Origin: Sutcliffiella cohnii
GTDB lineage: Bacteria > Bacillota > Bacilli > Bacillales > Bacillaceae_I
Reading direction: 5' to 3'
Assembly: GCF_002250055.1 (NCBI RefSeq)
Contig: NZ_CP018866.1
Location: forward strand, 2,410,501 to 2,474,500
Length of the DNA: 64,000 bases
The notes below the pieces were generated by a model. That model did not search any database and was not told where the DNA came from. It was given only the letters and a program-made list of their open reading frames with translations. Position 1 is the first letter of the stretch; each line of letters begins with the position of its first letter. A program made the position numbers and the translations under genes. Shown piece after piece: positions 57,102 to 64,000 of the stretch.

Positions 57102-57968
57102 TTACATGAATTCTTTAACTAGTTTATTAAATTGTTCTTCTGTTAATTCAATGTTTGATGTTGCTAATGGAGTTTCACTATACCCATGAACAAGATCTTG
57201 ATAAGATTTTTGTTCCGTATTTTGATAGATTAATCCAGTAACTAATCCGTTATGTTCCATTAACGTTTGCATTGCCTTAACTTTGTTATGCGGGTCATAA
57301 CCTTCAATATCATTTAACTTTGTTAAGTTTTCTTTAAACCAGTCATACGTGTTTACTTTGTTATATGTTACACATGGACTGAAAACGTTAATTAAAGAGA
57401 AACCTTTATGTTGAATTCCTTTTTCAATTAGCGCTGTTAAATCTTTTAAATCTGTAGAGAAACTTTGTGCAACAAATGTAGCACCAGCTGTTAGAGCCAT
57501 TTCCATTACAGATAAGGAAGATTCAATTGAACCTTGTGGTGTAGATTTTGTTTTAAAACCTACATCACTACGAGGAGATGTTTGACCTTTCGTTAAACCG
57601 TAAATTTGGTTATCCATTACGATATAAGTTACGTCAATATTACGACGAATGGCATGGATAGTATGACCTAGTCCAATTGCAAACCCATCTCCGTCACCAC
57701 CAGATGCAATAACAGTTAAATCTTTATTAGCCATTTTTACACCTTGAGCGATTGGTAGTGAACGTCCATGAATACCATGGAATCCGTATGAATTAATATA
57801 TCCAGAAATACGTCCTGAACAACCAATACCAGAAATTACTGCTAATTCTTCTGGAACAAGACCAACATTTGCTGCTGCACGTTGGATAGCTGCTTGTACG
57901 GAGAAGTCTCCGCAACCAGGACACCAGTTAGGTTTTACACTATTACGAAAATCTTTAAATGTTGCCAT
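57102..57968 (-). CDS. korB: 2-oxoacid:ferredoxin oxidoreductase, beta subunit
   Basis: 288 residues. TPP-binding: WCPGCGDFSVQAAIQRA at residues about 16-32, and GGDGDGFAIGLGHTIHAIRR with IVMDNQIYGLTKGQTSPRS closing the TPP/Mg site. Size and sequence style match the two-subunit 2-oxoglutarate/2-oxoacid ferredoxin oxidoreductases (KorB) of Bacillaceae. No extra ferredoxin Cys motifs are present, so an outside ferredoxin accepts the electrons. Its ATG directly follows the korA stop; AAGGAG before it. Confidence 0.92.
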   Translation of the reverse strand: MATFKDFRNSVKPNWCPGCGDFSVQAAIQRAAANVGLVPEELAVISGIGCSGRISGYINSYGFHGIHGRSLPIAQGVKMANKDLTVIASGGDGDGFAIGLGHTIHAIRRNIDVTYIVMDNQIYGLTKGQTSPRSDVGFKTKSTPQGSIESSLSVMEMALTAGATFVAQSFSTDLKDLTALIEKGIQHKGFSLINVFSPCVTYNKVNTYDWFKENLTKLNDIEGYDPHNKVKAMQTLMEHNGLVTGLIYQNTEQKSYQDLVHGYSETPLATSNIELTEEQFNKLVKEFM

Positions 57969-59702
57969 TTATAACAGCTCCTTGCACTTCGCGTGAATTT
58001 CTTTCGGTAAGAATGGATCTCCATCATACTTCAAGATGCTACTTATTTTCTCAGCATGTCCAACATTCATCTTTAGAATGCTTGTTAATTGCCCTGTAGC
58101 GTTGTATTCCACAACAAACACTTTTTTCGCTGCTTTCACATATGGAAGCAATTCTTCCGTCGGGAATGGATGGATTAAACGAACTTGAGCATGGTTTACT
58201 TTCACACCGTCATTTTCCAATCTTCCCATTGCTTCTTCGATTGTTCCTCTAGTAGAGTTAAATCCTACTATTAAAACATCGGGTTCTTCATGAGGTGCAT
58301 GTACATGGATAGGATTATTGAACTTAATGTTGTTTAACTTACGTAAACGTTTATCCATTTGTGCTTGACGATTTCCAGCAACCTCTGAAGGTTTACCTGT
58401 TTCATCATGCTCAACACCAGTAACGTGATGGATTCCATTTTTCATACCTGGAATAACACGCGGAGAAACTCCATCTTCTGTTACTTCATATCGTTTAAAA
58501 TATGCTTTATTTTCAGCTTCTGGTAACTCTTCTGTTACTAACTTACCACGTCTTATTTCTACATTATTATAATCTAATGGTTCTACTGTTTGTTTACCTA
58601 ATGATAATTGCAGATCTGTTAGTAAAATAACCGGGCATTGATATTCTTCTGCAATGTTAAACGCTTCTACTGTATCAAGAAAAGCTTCTTGGACTGTACT
58701 TGGTGCAATAACTACTTTAGGAATTTCACCGTGAGTACCGTAAATCATTGCCATTAAATCAGATTGTTCTATTTTAGTAGGTAATCCTGTACTTGGACCA
58801 CCACGTTGAGTATCAACTACTACTAGAGGAGTTTCTGTCATTCCAGAAAGACCGATAGCTTCCATCATTAATGATAAACCAGGTCCAGCAGATGCAGTTA
58901 AAGCACGAACACCAGCATAGTTTGCACCGATTGCCATCGTACAAGCTGCAATCTCATCTTCTGTCTGAATAACAGTTCCACCAAAATCAGGTAATTTCTT
59001 GATTAAGTATTCCATAATTTCAGAAGCTGGTGTGATTGGGTAAGCAGGCATAAAGCGAGATCCTGCCGCTACAGCACCTAGAGCAATCGCATCGTTTCCA
59101 ATCATAAACAAACGTTGTTTTCCATCAGCTTTTTCTAATTTCATTAAAGGAACATCTTCTGATTGAGACTTAACATATTGTTCCCCAGCTTTAATCGCTT
59201 CCATATTCTTTTCTACAATTTGTTCCCCTTTACGTCCGAAAATTTCCTGAACTACTACACGGAAAGATTCGATATCAAGGTCTAAAATTGCAGCAGAAGC
59301 ACCAACAGCAACCATGTTCTTCATTAAAGAAGTTCCTAATTCAGATGCAATTTCTGTAAATGGAACCGCATACAAAGTCGCTTTTCCGTCTTCAGGAATT
59401 GTTGGTTTAAACTTTGCATCAGCAAGGACTACCCCACCTTGACGTAATTCATGATAGTTTACATCAATTGTCTCTTGGTCAAAGGCTACTAATATATCAA
59501 GATCGTCTGAAATAGAACGAACTTGTGTTGTACTTACACGAATTTTATTATTCGTATGACCACCTTTAATACGTGAAGAGAAATGGCGATAACCATATAA
59601 GTAGTATCCTAGTCTGTTTAGCGCGATGGAAAATATCTCACCAGTACTTTCGATACCTTCCCCTTGTTGCCCTCCAACTTTCCATGAAAGTTGATTGATC
59701 AT
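57969..59702 (-). CDS. korA: 2-oxoacid:ferredoxin oxidoreductase, fused gamma-alpha subunit
   Basis: 577 residues. Residues 1 to about 185 are the gamma domain (WKVGGQQGEGIESTGEIF, HFSSRIKGGHTNNKIRVS), fused to the alpha domain (FMPAYPITPASEIMEYL, IGANYAGVRALTASAGPGLS, TPLVVVDTQRGGPSTGLP). Catalyses CoA-dependent oxidation of a 2-oxoacid, likely 2-oxoglutarate, with KorB, reducing ferredoxin. Two cre-like sites lie 140 and 232 bases upstream, suggesting CcpA control. AAAGGGGTG before ATG. Confidence 0.92.
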   Translation of the reverse strand: MINQLSWKVGGQQGEGIESTGEIFSIALNRLGYYLYGYRHFSSRIKGGHTNNKIRVSTTQVRSISDDLDILVAFDQETIDVNYHELRQGGVVLADAKFKPTIPEDGKATLYAVPFTEIASELGTSLMKNMVAVGASAAILDLDIESFRVVVQEIFGRKGEQIVEKNMEAIKAGEQYVKSQSEDVPLMKLEKADGKQRLFMIGNDAIALGAVAAGSRFMPAYPITPASEIMEYLIKKLPDFGGTVIQTEDEIAACTMAIGANYAGVRALTASAGPGLSLMMEAIGLSGMTETPLVVVDTQRGGPSTGLPTKIEQSDLMAMIYGTHGEIPKVVIAPSTVQEAFLDTVEAFNIAEEYQCPVILLTDLQLSLGKQTVEPLDYNNVEIRRGKLVTEELPEAENKAYFKRYEVTEDGVSPRVIPGMKNGIHHVTGVEHDETGKPSEVAGNRQAQMDKRLRKLNNIKFNNPIHVHAPHEEPDVLIVGFNSTRGTIEEAMGRLENDGVKVNHAQVRLIHPFPTEELLPYVKAAKKVFVVEYNATGQLTSILKMNVGHAEKISSILKYDGDPFLPKEIHAKCKELL

Positions 59703-59841
59703 GTGACTTACACCCCTTTAAAAATACATTCAAAATTATTTTAAAATGATTCATCAATAGTGTAGCACTTTTCCAATTAAATAACTATAAATTACGCTTA
59801 ATAATTCAAAAAATTAAGTTTGTATTGAATATTGGATATGT

Positions 59842-59855
59842 ACTAAACGCTTTCA
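59842..59855 (-). promoter_or_regulatory. cre-like site 2 upstream of korA
   Basis: On the minus strand TGAAAGCGTTTAGT, 13 of 14 positions of TGWAARCGYTNNCW. It lies 140 bases upstream of the korA start and 79 bases downstream-in-transcription of site 1. Confidence 0.5.
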
Positions 59856-59933
59856 TTTTAGACCTATTCTTTTAAAAATACAATACTTTGTATGAATTTC
59901 TTTGAAAAAATTAGAAATTTTTTTAGAAAAGTA

Positions 59934-59947
59934 TGAAAGCGCTCCCT
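59934..59947 (+). promoter_or_regulatory. cre site 1 (full consensus) between dipeptidase and korA genes
   Basis: TGAAAGCGCTCCCT fits TGWAARCGYTNNCW at every position. It lies 16 bases after the dipeptidase stop and about 232 bases before korA. Confidence 0.55.
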
Positions 59948-59962
59948 GTTTACTGTATTTTT

Positions 59963-60892
59963 CTAGTTTCCTGGGAATTTTCTAACGAAATTGTCAAATA
60001 AAAACTTTTGAACTTGTGTATCAGTATAATAATTTAATAGAATATTAATTAAATTCTCATATTCTGAAAAGGTACTTAATCCTTGAACAGTTTCTGTGAT
60101 GCCATCAAAGTCAGAGCCAAACCCAACATTATTTTCTCCGCCTAGTGCACATACATGATCAATATGCTTTATAATATCAAATACAGTTGCATTTCCATTT
60201 TCTACTAAAAAGGGCGGAACAAATGTTATACCGATAACCCCGTCTTTTTCTATTAACATCTTTATTTGTTCGTTCGTTAAATTCCTCGGATGATTACAAA
60301 TTTCTTTTACGTTTGAATGTGAGGCAATAACGTGATTACCTAATTCCATTACTTCCCAGAAACCTATTTCTGAAAGGTGAGAAACATCTGTCCATATGTT
60401 ATGTTTATTGTTTTCTAACACTACTTCTCTTCCGAAGTTCGTTAGCCCAGCACCTCTTCTTTCTAGAACGCCGTCAGCTACTTCATTAGCAAAGTTCCAT
60501 GTAAGACCTATCGAACTAACTCCAAGGCGGTACAATGCCCTTAAACGCTCTATACTAGAACCTATTGATTCACACCCTTCCAGCGTGAGAATAGCTCCTA
60601 TTTCCTCTTCTTTTAAGTGATTGATATCTTCTTTCGTACGTATTAGTTTTAAGTTTGGAGTTTTGTTTATTATTTTTTCATAGAAAATATCAATCATTTG
60701 AATTGCAACTTCAAACGCATGAATTTTTACGTTTTCTGGTACGTAAATAGCGAAACATTGTATTTTTGATCCGCTAGATTTTAATTGTTGTGAAGTTATG
60801 TGCAATTGAGGACTGTTATGAAATGAAATGGTTGGGTCTAACCACATTTTATAAAGTACATCACTATGTGCATCAAAAATTTTTGTGTTCAT
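59963..60892 (-). CDS. Membrane dipeptidase family protein (peptidase M19)
   Basis: 309 residues. Metal ligands of the M19 barrel are visible: FDAHSDVLYKMW at the start, ILTLEGCESIG near 108 (bridging Glu), VIASHSNVKEICNHPRNLT near 195 and NVGFGSDFDGI near 260. There is no signal peptide, so it is cytosolic despite the family name. These enzymes cut dipeptides, including some with D-residues. TAGGAGAG before ATG. Upstream neighbour of korAB but with a 260-base gap. Confidence 0.9.
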   Translation of the reverse strand: MNTKIFDAHSDVLYKMWLDPTISFHNSPQLHITSQQLKSSGSKIQCFAIYVPENVKIHAFEVAIQMIDIFYEKIINKTPNLKLIRTKEDINHLKEEEIGAILTLEGCESIGSSIERLRALYRLGVSSIGLTWNFANEVADGVLERRGAGLTNFGREVVLENNKHNIWTDVSHLSEIGFWEVMELGNHVIASHSNVKEICNHPRNLTNEQIKMLIEKDGVIGITFVPPFLVENGNATVFDIIKHIDHVCALGGENNVGFGSDFDGITETVQGLSTFSEYENLINILLNYYTDTQVQKFLFDNFVRKFPGN

Positions 60893-60944
60893 TGTATCTC
60901 TCCTAAATAATAATAATCCTACTTCGAAAATAGGTTAGCGGTTT

Positions 60945-61090
60945 GAAGTTTGTCCGTTTCACTTCGCTACGGGAACTTGCTTTCCGCGGGCGTGGCTTGA
61001 GCCTCCTCCTACGCTTCGCTCTCGAAGAGGTCTCAAGGCTCACGCGTCTCCCGCAGGAGTCAAGTTCCCTCCGCTGCGTTCCACTCACGG
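60945..61090. repeat. Long GC-rich palindromic intergenic repeat (second type)
   Basis: Nested inverted arms: GGGAACTTG (60971-60979) with CAAGTTCCC (61061-61069); CCGCGGG with CCCGCAGG inside; then CGTGGCTTGAG (60991-61001) with CTCAAGGCTCACGCG (61032-61046). The ends TTTCCGCGGGC and CCCGCAGGAGTCAAG are those of a repeat common between genes in Bacillaceae, from memory. Not related in sequence to copies A to D. It lies between the dipeptidase and spoVS genes. Confidence 0.75.
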
Positions 61091-61261
61091 TTATCGTTAT
61101 TAACGATAGTCATAGCCTATTTTCATATTCATACTGTGGTGGTGCAAAATTTTGGCTTGCATCTACTTTGAAAATACACTGCCGTTAGAGTTTGTCGGTT
61201 CACTTGGTTGACTCGTTTGCTTTCGCGGTACCGTCTTTTAGGCAGTATTACATCTGGGCAT
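61091..61261. other. Intergenic sequence next to the second repeat type
   Basis: About 170 bases with no gene seen. A short GTTTGTCGGTTCACTTGG, TTTGCTTTCGCGG string at 61189-61230 resembles the left end of the palindrome at 60945, so it may be a decayed partial copy. Confidence 0.35.
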
Positions 61262-61294
61262 AAAATCAGCCTGTTTGCATGACGCAAACAGGCT
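61262..61294 (-). terminator. Terminator of spoVS
   Basis: 11-bp perfect stem AGCCTGTTTGC / GCAAACAGGCT with a 5-base loop, then GATTTTATG on the minus strand, 12 bases after spoVS. Confidence 0.8.
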
Positions 61295-61305
61295 ACGTAA
61301 AGATT

Positions 61306-61566
61306 TTATCTCGGTTCCACAATGAGTTTTATAGCAGTCCGTTCTTCCCCATCAATTAATATGTCTGTAAAGGCGGGGATGCAAATTAAATCTACTCCAC
61401 TTGGCGCTACAAATCCTCTTGCAATTGCAACTGCTTTTACCGCTTGGTTTAGTGCACCTGCACCAATTGCCTGAATTTCTGCAGCACCTCTTTCTCTTAA
61501 TACACCTGCAAGAGCTCCTGCTACAGAGTTAGGGTTGGACTTGGCTGAAACCTTTAATATCTCCAT
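61306..61566 (-). CDS. spoVS: Stage V sporulation protein S
   Basis: 86 residues, essentially the family consensus: MEILKVSAKSNPNSVAGALA, RGAAEIQAIGAGALNQAVKA, then VAIARGFVAPSGVDLICIPAF. An Alba-like fold, probably nucleic-acid binding. Needed for coat assembly and for progress through stage V in B. subtilis. AAGGAGG before ATG. Preceded by a sigma-H-like promoter. Confidence 0.97.
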   Translation of the reverse strand: MEILKVSAKSNPNSVAGALAGVLRERGAAEIQAIGAGALNQAVKAVAIARGFVAPSGVDLICIPAFTDILIDGEERTAIKLIVEPR

Positions 61567-61644
61567 TTCTAGTTCCTCCTTACATTACAGTATCCGTGAC
61601 TTATTGTAGAGTACAATTACTGAAAATAATTTCATTGATACTAT

Positions 61645-61672
61645 ATTCAGAGATTTAGAAATGTATTCCTGC
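61645..61672 (-). promoter_or_regulatory. Candidate sigma-H promoter of spoVS
   Basis: On the minus strand GCAGGAATA (61664-61672), 14-base spacer, TGAAT (61645-61649). This fits the sigma-H pattern RWAGGAWWT-N14-HGAAT with two mismatches in the -35 and a perfect -10, 79 bases before the start. B. subtilis spoVS is sigma-H dependent. Confidence 0.55.
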
Positions 61673-61711
61673 TTGTATATGTTTAATTTTTATAATTTTC
61701 GAATAACTGTG

Positions 61712-62506
61712 CTATTCAAAGAAAATATGGTCATCATTAATGATGATTGGATTAATAGATTTCGCCTTTCCATCTTTCTTATCCAGTTCTATAATGACGC
61801 CATTCAATTGTGTTCTTCCTTTTGACACTTCAAATCTAACAGGTAAGGCGGTTAAAAATCTTTTTAGTACTACTTCACGGTCCATGCCTAATATTCCGTC
61901 ATAAGGACCTGTCATGCCTACATCCGTAATATATGCGGTACCGTCAGGCAAAATGCGATTGTCATTTGTTTGTACATGTGTATGTGTACCTACTACTGCG
62001 CTTACTCTGCCGTCTAAATACCAACCTATAGCTTGTTTTTCACTTGTAGCCTCACCGTGAAAATCAACAAAAATATAAGGGGTTCTTTTTTTCGCTTCTT
62101 TTACTAGTTCATCCGCTTTTAAAAATGGACAATCAATCGGAGGAAGAAAAGCTCTACCTTGGAGGTTAATGATCGCAATTTCCTTACTACCAAAAGGTAC
62201 ATATACAATCCCTTTTCCAGGGTTTCCTTCTGGAAAGTTAGCGGGTCTTATTAAATATTTCGCATCATCTATAAAATCAAATATTTCTCGATTATCCCAT
62301 GAATGATTACCTAAAGTGATAACTTGCGCACCGGCTTCTAAAAAACCTTGATAAATCTTTTCCGTTATTCCTTTTCCACCAGCAGCATTTTCTCCATTCA
62401 CAATTGTTACATCTGGTTTATATTTATTTCTTAATTTAGGTACGTACTCTTTCACCATGTCTCTTCCTGGCGAACCAACTACATCCCCAATAAACAATAT
62501 TTTCAT
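61712..62506 (-). CDS. ymdB: YmdB family metallophosphoesterase (2',3'-cyclic nucleotide phosphodiesterase)
   Basis: 264 residues from the ATG of MKILFIGDVVGSPGRDMV; a TTG three codons earlier with AAGGAAGG is also possible. Dinuclear metal ligands: GDVVGSPGR, VNGENAAGGKGIT, LGNHSWDN, DFHGEATSEKQA and GTHTHVQTNDN. YmdB controls early adaptive gene expression and biofilm choice in B. subtilis, and lies downstream of rny there as here. The gap to rny is unusually long because it holds three repeat units. Confidence 0.94.
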   Translation of the reverse strand: MKILFIGDVVGSPGRDMVKEYVPKLRNKYKPDVTIVNGENAAGGKGITEKIYQGFLEAGAQVITLGNHSWDNREIFDFIDDAKYLIRPANFPEGNPGKGIVYVPFGSKEIAIINLQGRAFLPPIDCPFLKADELVKEAKKRTPYIFVDFHGEATSEKQAIGWYLDGRVSAVVGTHTHVQTNDNRILPDGTAYITDVGMTGPYDGILGMDREVVLKRFLTALPVRFEVSKGRTQLNGVIIELDKKDGKAKSINPIIINDDHIFFE

Positions 62507-62586
62507 ATAGATCAATGTCCTTCCTTCTATGTAATGCTTTGTTTTTTATAGTTTGGCATACAATAAAGTAATTATCAAATAGAAAT

Positions 62587-62732
62587 GCAGAGGCGCATCG
62601 CTCTGACCCGTACAAACTGGACTAGTCCGGTAGGAGATAAAGGAAACACAACGAGCTGTAAAGCGAGTTGATGTTGACTTATCGTACGGACGGACTGGGA
62701 AGTTTGATAGGGTCAATGCGCCGGAGCTAGAC
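62587..62732 (+). repeat. GC-rich structured palindromic repeat, copy B
   Basis: About 146 bases, from GCAGAGGCGCATCG to GCCGGAGCTAGAC. Outer arm GGCGCAT (62592-62598) with ATGCGCC (62716-62722); next arm GACCC (62605-62609) with GGGTC (62710-62714). Both differ from copy C but remain paired. The interior has no clear similarity to A or C and folds on its own (CCGTAC with GTACGG). Joined to copy C through CTAGACAAAGAAAAGCGGAG. Confidence 0.8.
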
Positions 62733-62740
62733 AAAGAAAA

Positions 62741-62855
62741 GCGGAGGCGGCTCGCTCTGGCCCGACAAGCATAAGACAGGCGCTGCAGGTGGGCGCTCTT
62801 TGCCCACCGGAAGTGACTGGCTTATGACTCGAGGGCCAAGCCGCCGGAGCTAGAC
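62741..62855 (+). repeat. GC-rich structured palindromic repeat, copy C
   Basis: About 115 bases, the sister of copy A. Arms: GGCGGCT (62746-62752) with AGCCGCC (62839-62845); GGCCC (62759-62763) with GGGCC (62833-62837); CATAAG (62770-62775) with CTTATG (62821-62826); inner hairpin GGTGGGC-GCTCTTT-GCCCACC (62788-62808). Ends in GCCGGAGCTAGAC, then the same AAAGAAAAGCGGAG linker into copy D. Confidence 0.85.
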
Positions 62856-62863
62856 AAAGAAAA

Positions 62864-62910
62864 GCGGAGACGTATCGCTCCGACGAACTGAATTGGTCGG
62901 GTAGAAGTTT
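62864..62910 (+). repeat. Truncated palindromic repeat, copy D
   Basis: GCGGAGACGTATCGCTCCGAC matches the left end of copies A to C, but the right arm (an AGCTAGAC end) is missing; the sequence runs on as GAACTGAATTGGTCGGGTAG and then AT-rich DNA with AGAAGTTATCC, similar to the flank after copy A (AGTAGTTATCC). Confidence 0.6.
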
Positions 62911-62978
62911 AACCGAACAACATCTCATTAGAAGTTATCCTCCACATTTACGTATTATCTTTTCCTAAGCGCAGAAAA

Positions 62979-63010
62979 AAATAAAGTGGCGGAAATCCAC
63001 CACTTTATTT
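62979..63010 (-). terminator. Terminator of rny
   Basis: 11-bp stem AAATAAAGTGG / CCACTTTATTT with a 10-base loop, overlapping the rny stop; T run on the minus strand. Confidence 0.8.
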
Positions 63011-64000
63011 TGCGTATTCTACAGCTCTCGTTTCACGAATAACTGTTACTTTTATGTGACCTGGATAATCTAGTTCTTCTTCGATGCGTTTACGAATATC
63101 TCTCGCAAGTCGATGAGCTTCTAAATCATCAATCGAATCTGGTTTCACCATGATGCGAACTTCACGTCCAGCTTGTATTGCAAATGATTTTTCTACACCT
63201 TCATAAGACTCGGAAATCTCTTCTAATTTCTCTAATCTACGAATGTAATTTTCTAACGTCTCACTACGAGCACCTGGTCTTGCTGCTGATAGTGCATCAG
63301 CCGCTGCCACTAATACCGCAATAATAGACGTAGGTTCAGAATCACCATGATGGGAAGCAATACTGTTAATTACAACTGGATGTTCTTTATACTTTGTAGC
63401 AAGTTCAACACCTATTTCAACGTGACTTCCTTCTACTTCATGATCAATAGCTTTACCGATATCATGTAGTAAACCAGCACGACGAGCAAGCGTTTCATCT
63501 TCACCGAGTTCCGCTGCCATTAAACCAGATAAGAATGCAACTTCCATCGAATGTTTTAACACGTTTTGACCGTAGCTTGTACGGAATTTCAACCTACCAA
63601 GTATTTTGATTAAATCAGGATGTAAGCCGTGAACACCAACTTCAAATGTTGTTTGCTCCCCAGCCTCCCTAATAAACTCATCTACTTCACGACGTGATTT
63701 TTCAACCATTTCTTCGATACGGGCAGGATGGATTCTTCCATCTTGTACTAGCTTATCTAAAGCCATACGAGCAGTTTCTCGACGAATTGGGTCAAATCCA
63801 GAAAGAATAACAGCTTCAGGAGTATCATCAATAATTAAATCAATTCCTGTTAGTGTTTCAAGTGTACGGATGTTTCGACCTTCACGACCAATAATTCGGC
63901 CTTTCATCTCATCGTTAGGCAAGTTTACAACGGAAACCGTTGTTTCTGCCACATGGTCAGCAGCACATCGTTGGATAGCTAAAGATAGAACCTCTTTTGC
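63005..64000 (-). CDS. rny: Ribonuclease Y, C-terminal part
   Basis: 332 codons are in the window; the frame stays open to the right edge ([19 protein letters not shown]), so the membrane anchor and coiled coil lie outside. A KH domain ([20 protein letters not shown]) is followed by the HD domain ([34 protein letters not shown] with the catalytic HD pair, HHGDSEP) and the conserved tail [19 protein letters not shown]. Rny starts mRNA decay and processing at the membrane; its partner YmcA and neighbour YmdB are in this window. Confidence 0.97.
   Translation of the reverse strand, partial: AKEVLSLAIQRCAADHVAETTVSVVNLPNDEMKGRIIGREGRNIRTLETLTGIDLIIDDTPEAVILSGFDPIRRETARMALDKLVQDGRIHPARIEEMVEKSRREVDEFIREAGEQTTFEVGVHGLHPDLIKILGRLKFRTSYGQNVLKHSMEVAFLSGLMAAELGEDETLARRAGLLHDIGKAIDHEVEGSHVEIGVELATKYKEHPVVINSIASHHGDSEPTSIIAVLVAAADALSAARPGARSETLENYIRRLEKLEEISESYEGVEKSFAIQAGREVRIMVKPDSIDDLEAHRLARDIRKRIEEELDYPGHIKVTVIRETRAVEYAK

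Noticed and set aside
60903..61188. Open frames on both strands across the second palindrome
   Set aside because: Frames arise because the repeat is GC-rich and stop-poor; composition is Arg/Ser/Leu-biased and symmetric between strands.
62587..62910. CRISPR array
   Set aside because: Units are over 100 bases, only three, and folded; there are no short repeats with equal-length unique spacers and no cas genes.
62713..62928. 71-codon open frame on the minus strand within repeat copies C and D
   Set aside because: It is a translation of palindromic repeat DNA (with the same peptide segment appearing twice) and has no ribosome binding site.

Overview
The window is a low-GC Firmicute chromosome segment from an endospore-forming Bacillaceae species. 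The evidence is a set of spore genes (cotE, spoVS, spoVK, sspN, sspO, sspP, tlp, sirA, a gerPF-like gene) and a gene order that follows the Bacillus subtilis rny-to-parC region almost step by step. It is not B. subtilis itself: korAB sits between a dipeptidase gene and miaB, an exporter pair and a helicase-loader gene are inserted in the yneF-citB interval, and yneA is missing beside lexA. I cannot name the genus with confidence. No tRNA, rRNA, prophage, complete insertion sequence or CRISPR array was seen.

Layout. 1-8500 is accessory: a partial glyoxalase-fold gene, a MerR/SRPBCC pair, a decayed gene, a DUF4304 protein, a small P-loop protein, an ArsR-type regulator with an MFS exporter, a lipoprotein, a UbiB/ABC1 gene interrupted by two in-frame TGA codons, and a PAP2 phosphatase. 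8600-13700 holds parC, parE and yneT. 13750-20000 holds a GH18 protein, plsY, an S9 peptidase, a CapA-like protein and a Nudix hydrolase. 20100-27700 is the yneR-yneQ-yneP-tlp-sspN-fbpB-yneN-citB-sspO-sspP stretch with small spore genes. 28000-36300 holds a DnaC-like ATPase, yneK, the ccdA-yneI-ccdC cytochrome c maturation operon, a tiny Spo0E-family gene, a BmrCD-like ABC exporter, yneF and sirA. 36450-45800 holds tkt, ynzC, yneB, lexA, the GlnR-controlled glnRA operon, ynbB and hflX. 46000-54600 holds a TRIC-like channel, spoVK, hfq, miaA, mutL, mutS and cotE. 54800-64000 holds ymcA, miaB, korBA, a dipeptidase, spoVS, ymdB and the 3' part of rny.

How the parts fit. Housekeeping DNA and RNA maintenance (parEC, mutSL, miaAB, hfq, rny, lexA) alternates with sporulation functions. 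Readable control sites include a LexA box over the lexA -35, two GlnR boxes at glnRA, a CcpC-type dyad upstream of citB, two cre-like sites upstream of korAB, sigma-E and sigma-K promoter candidates at cotE and a sigma-H candidate at spoVS.

The most unusual items are (i) a family of GC-rich palindromic elements (21279-21393 and three head-to-tail units at 62587-62910) whose stems show compensatory changes between copies, (ii) a second long palindrome at 60945-61090, and (iii) the UbiB-family gene with two TGA codons where Trp would fit.
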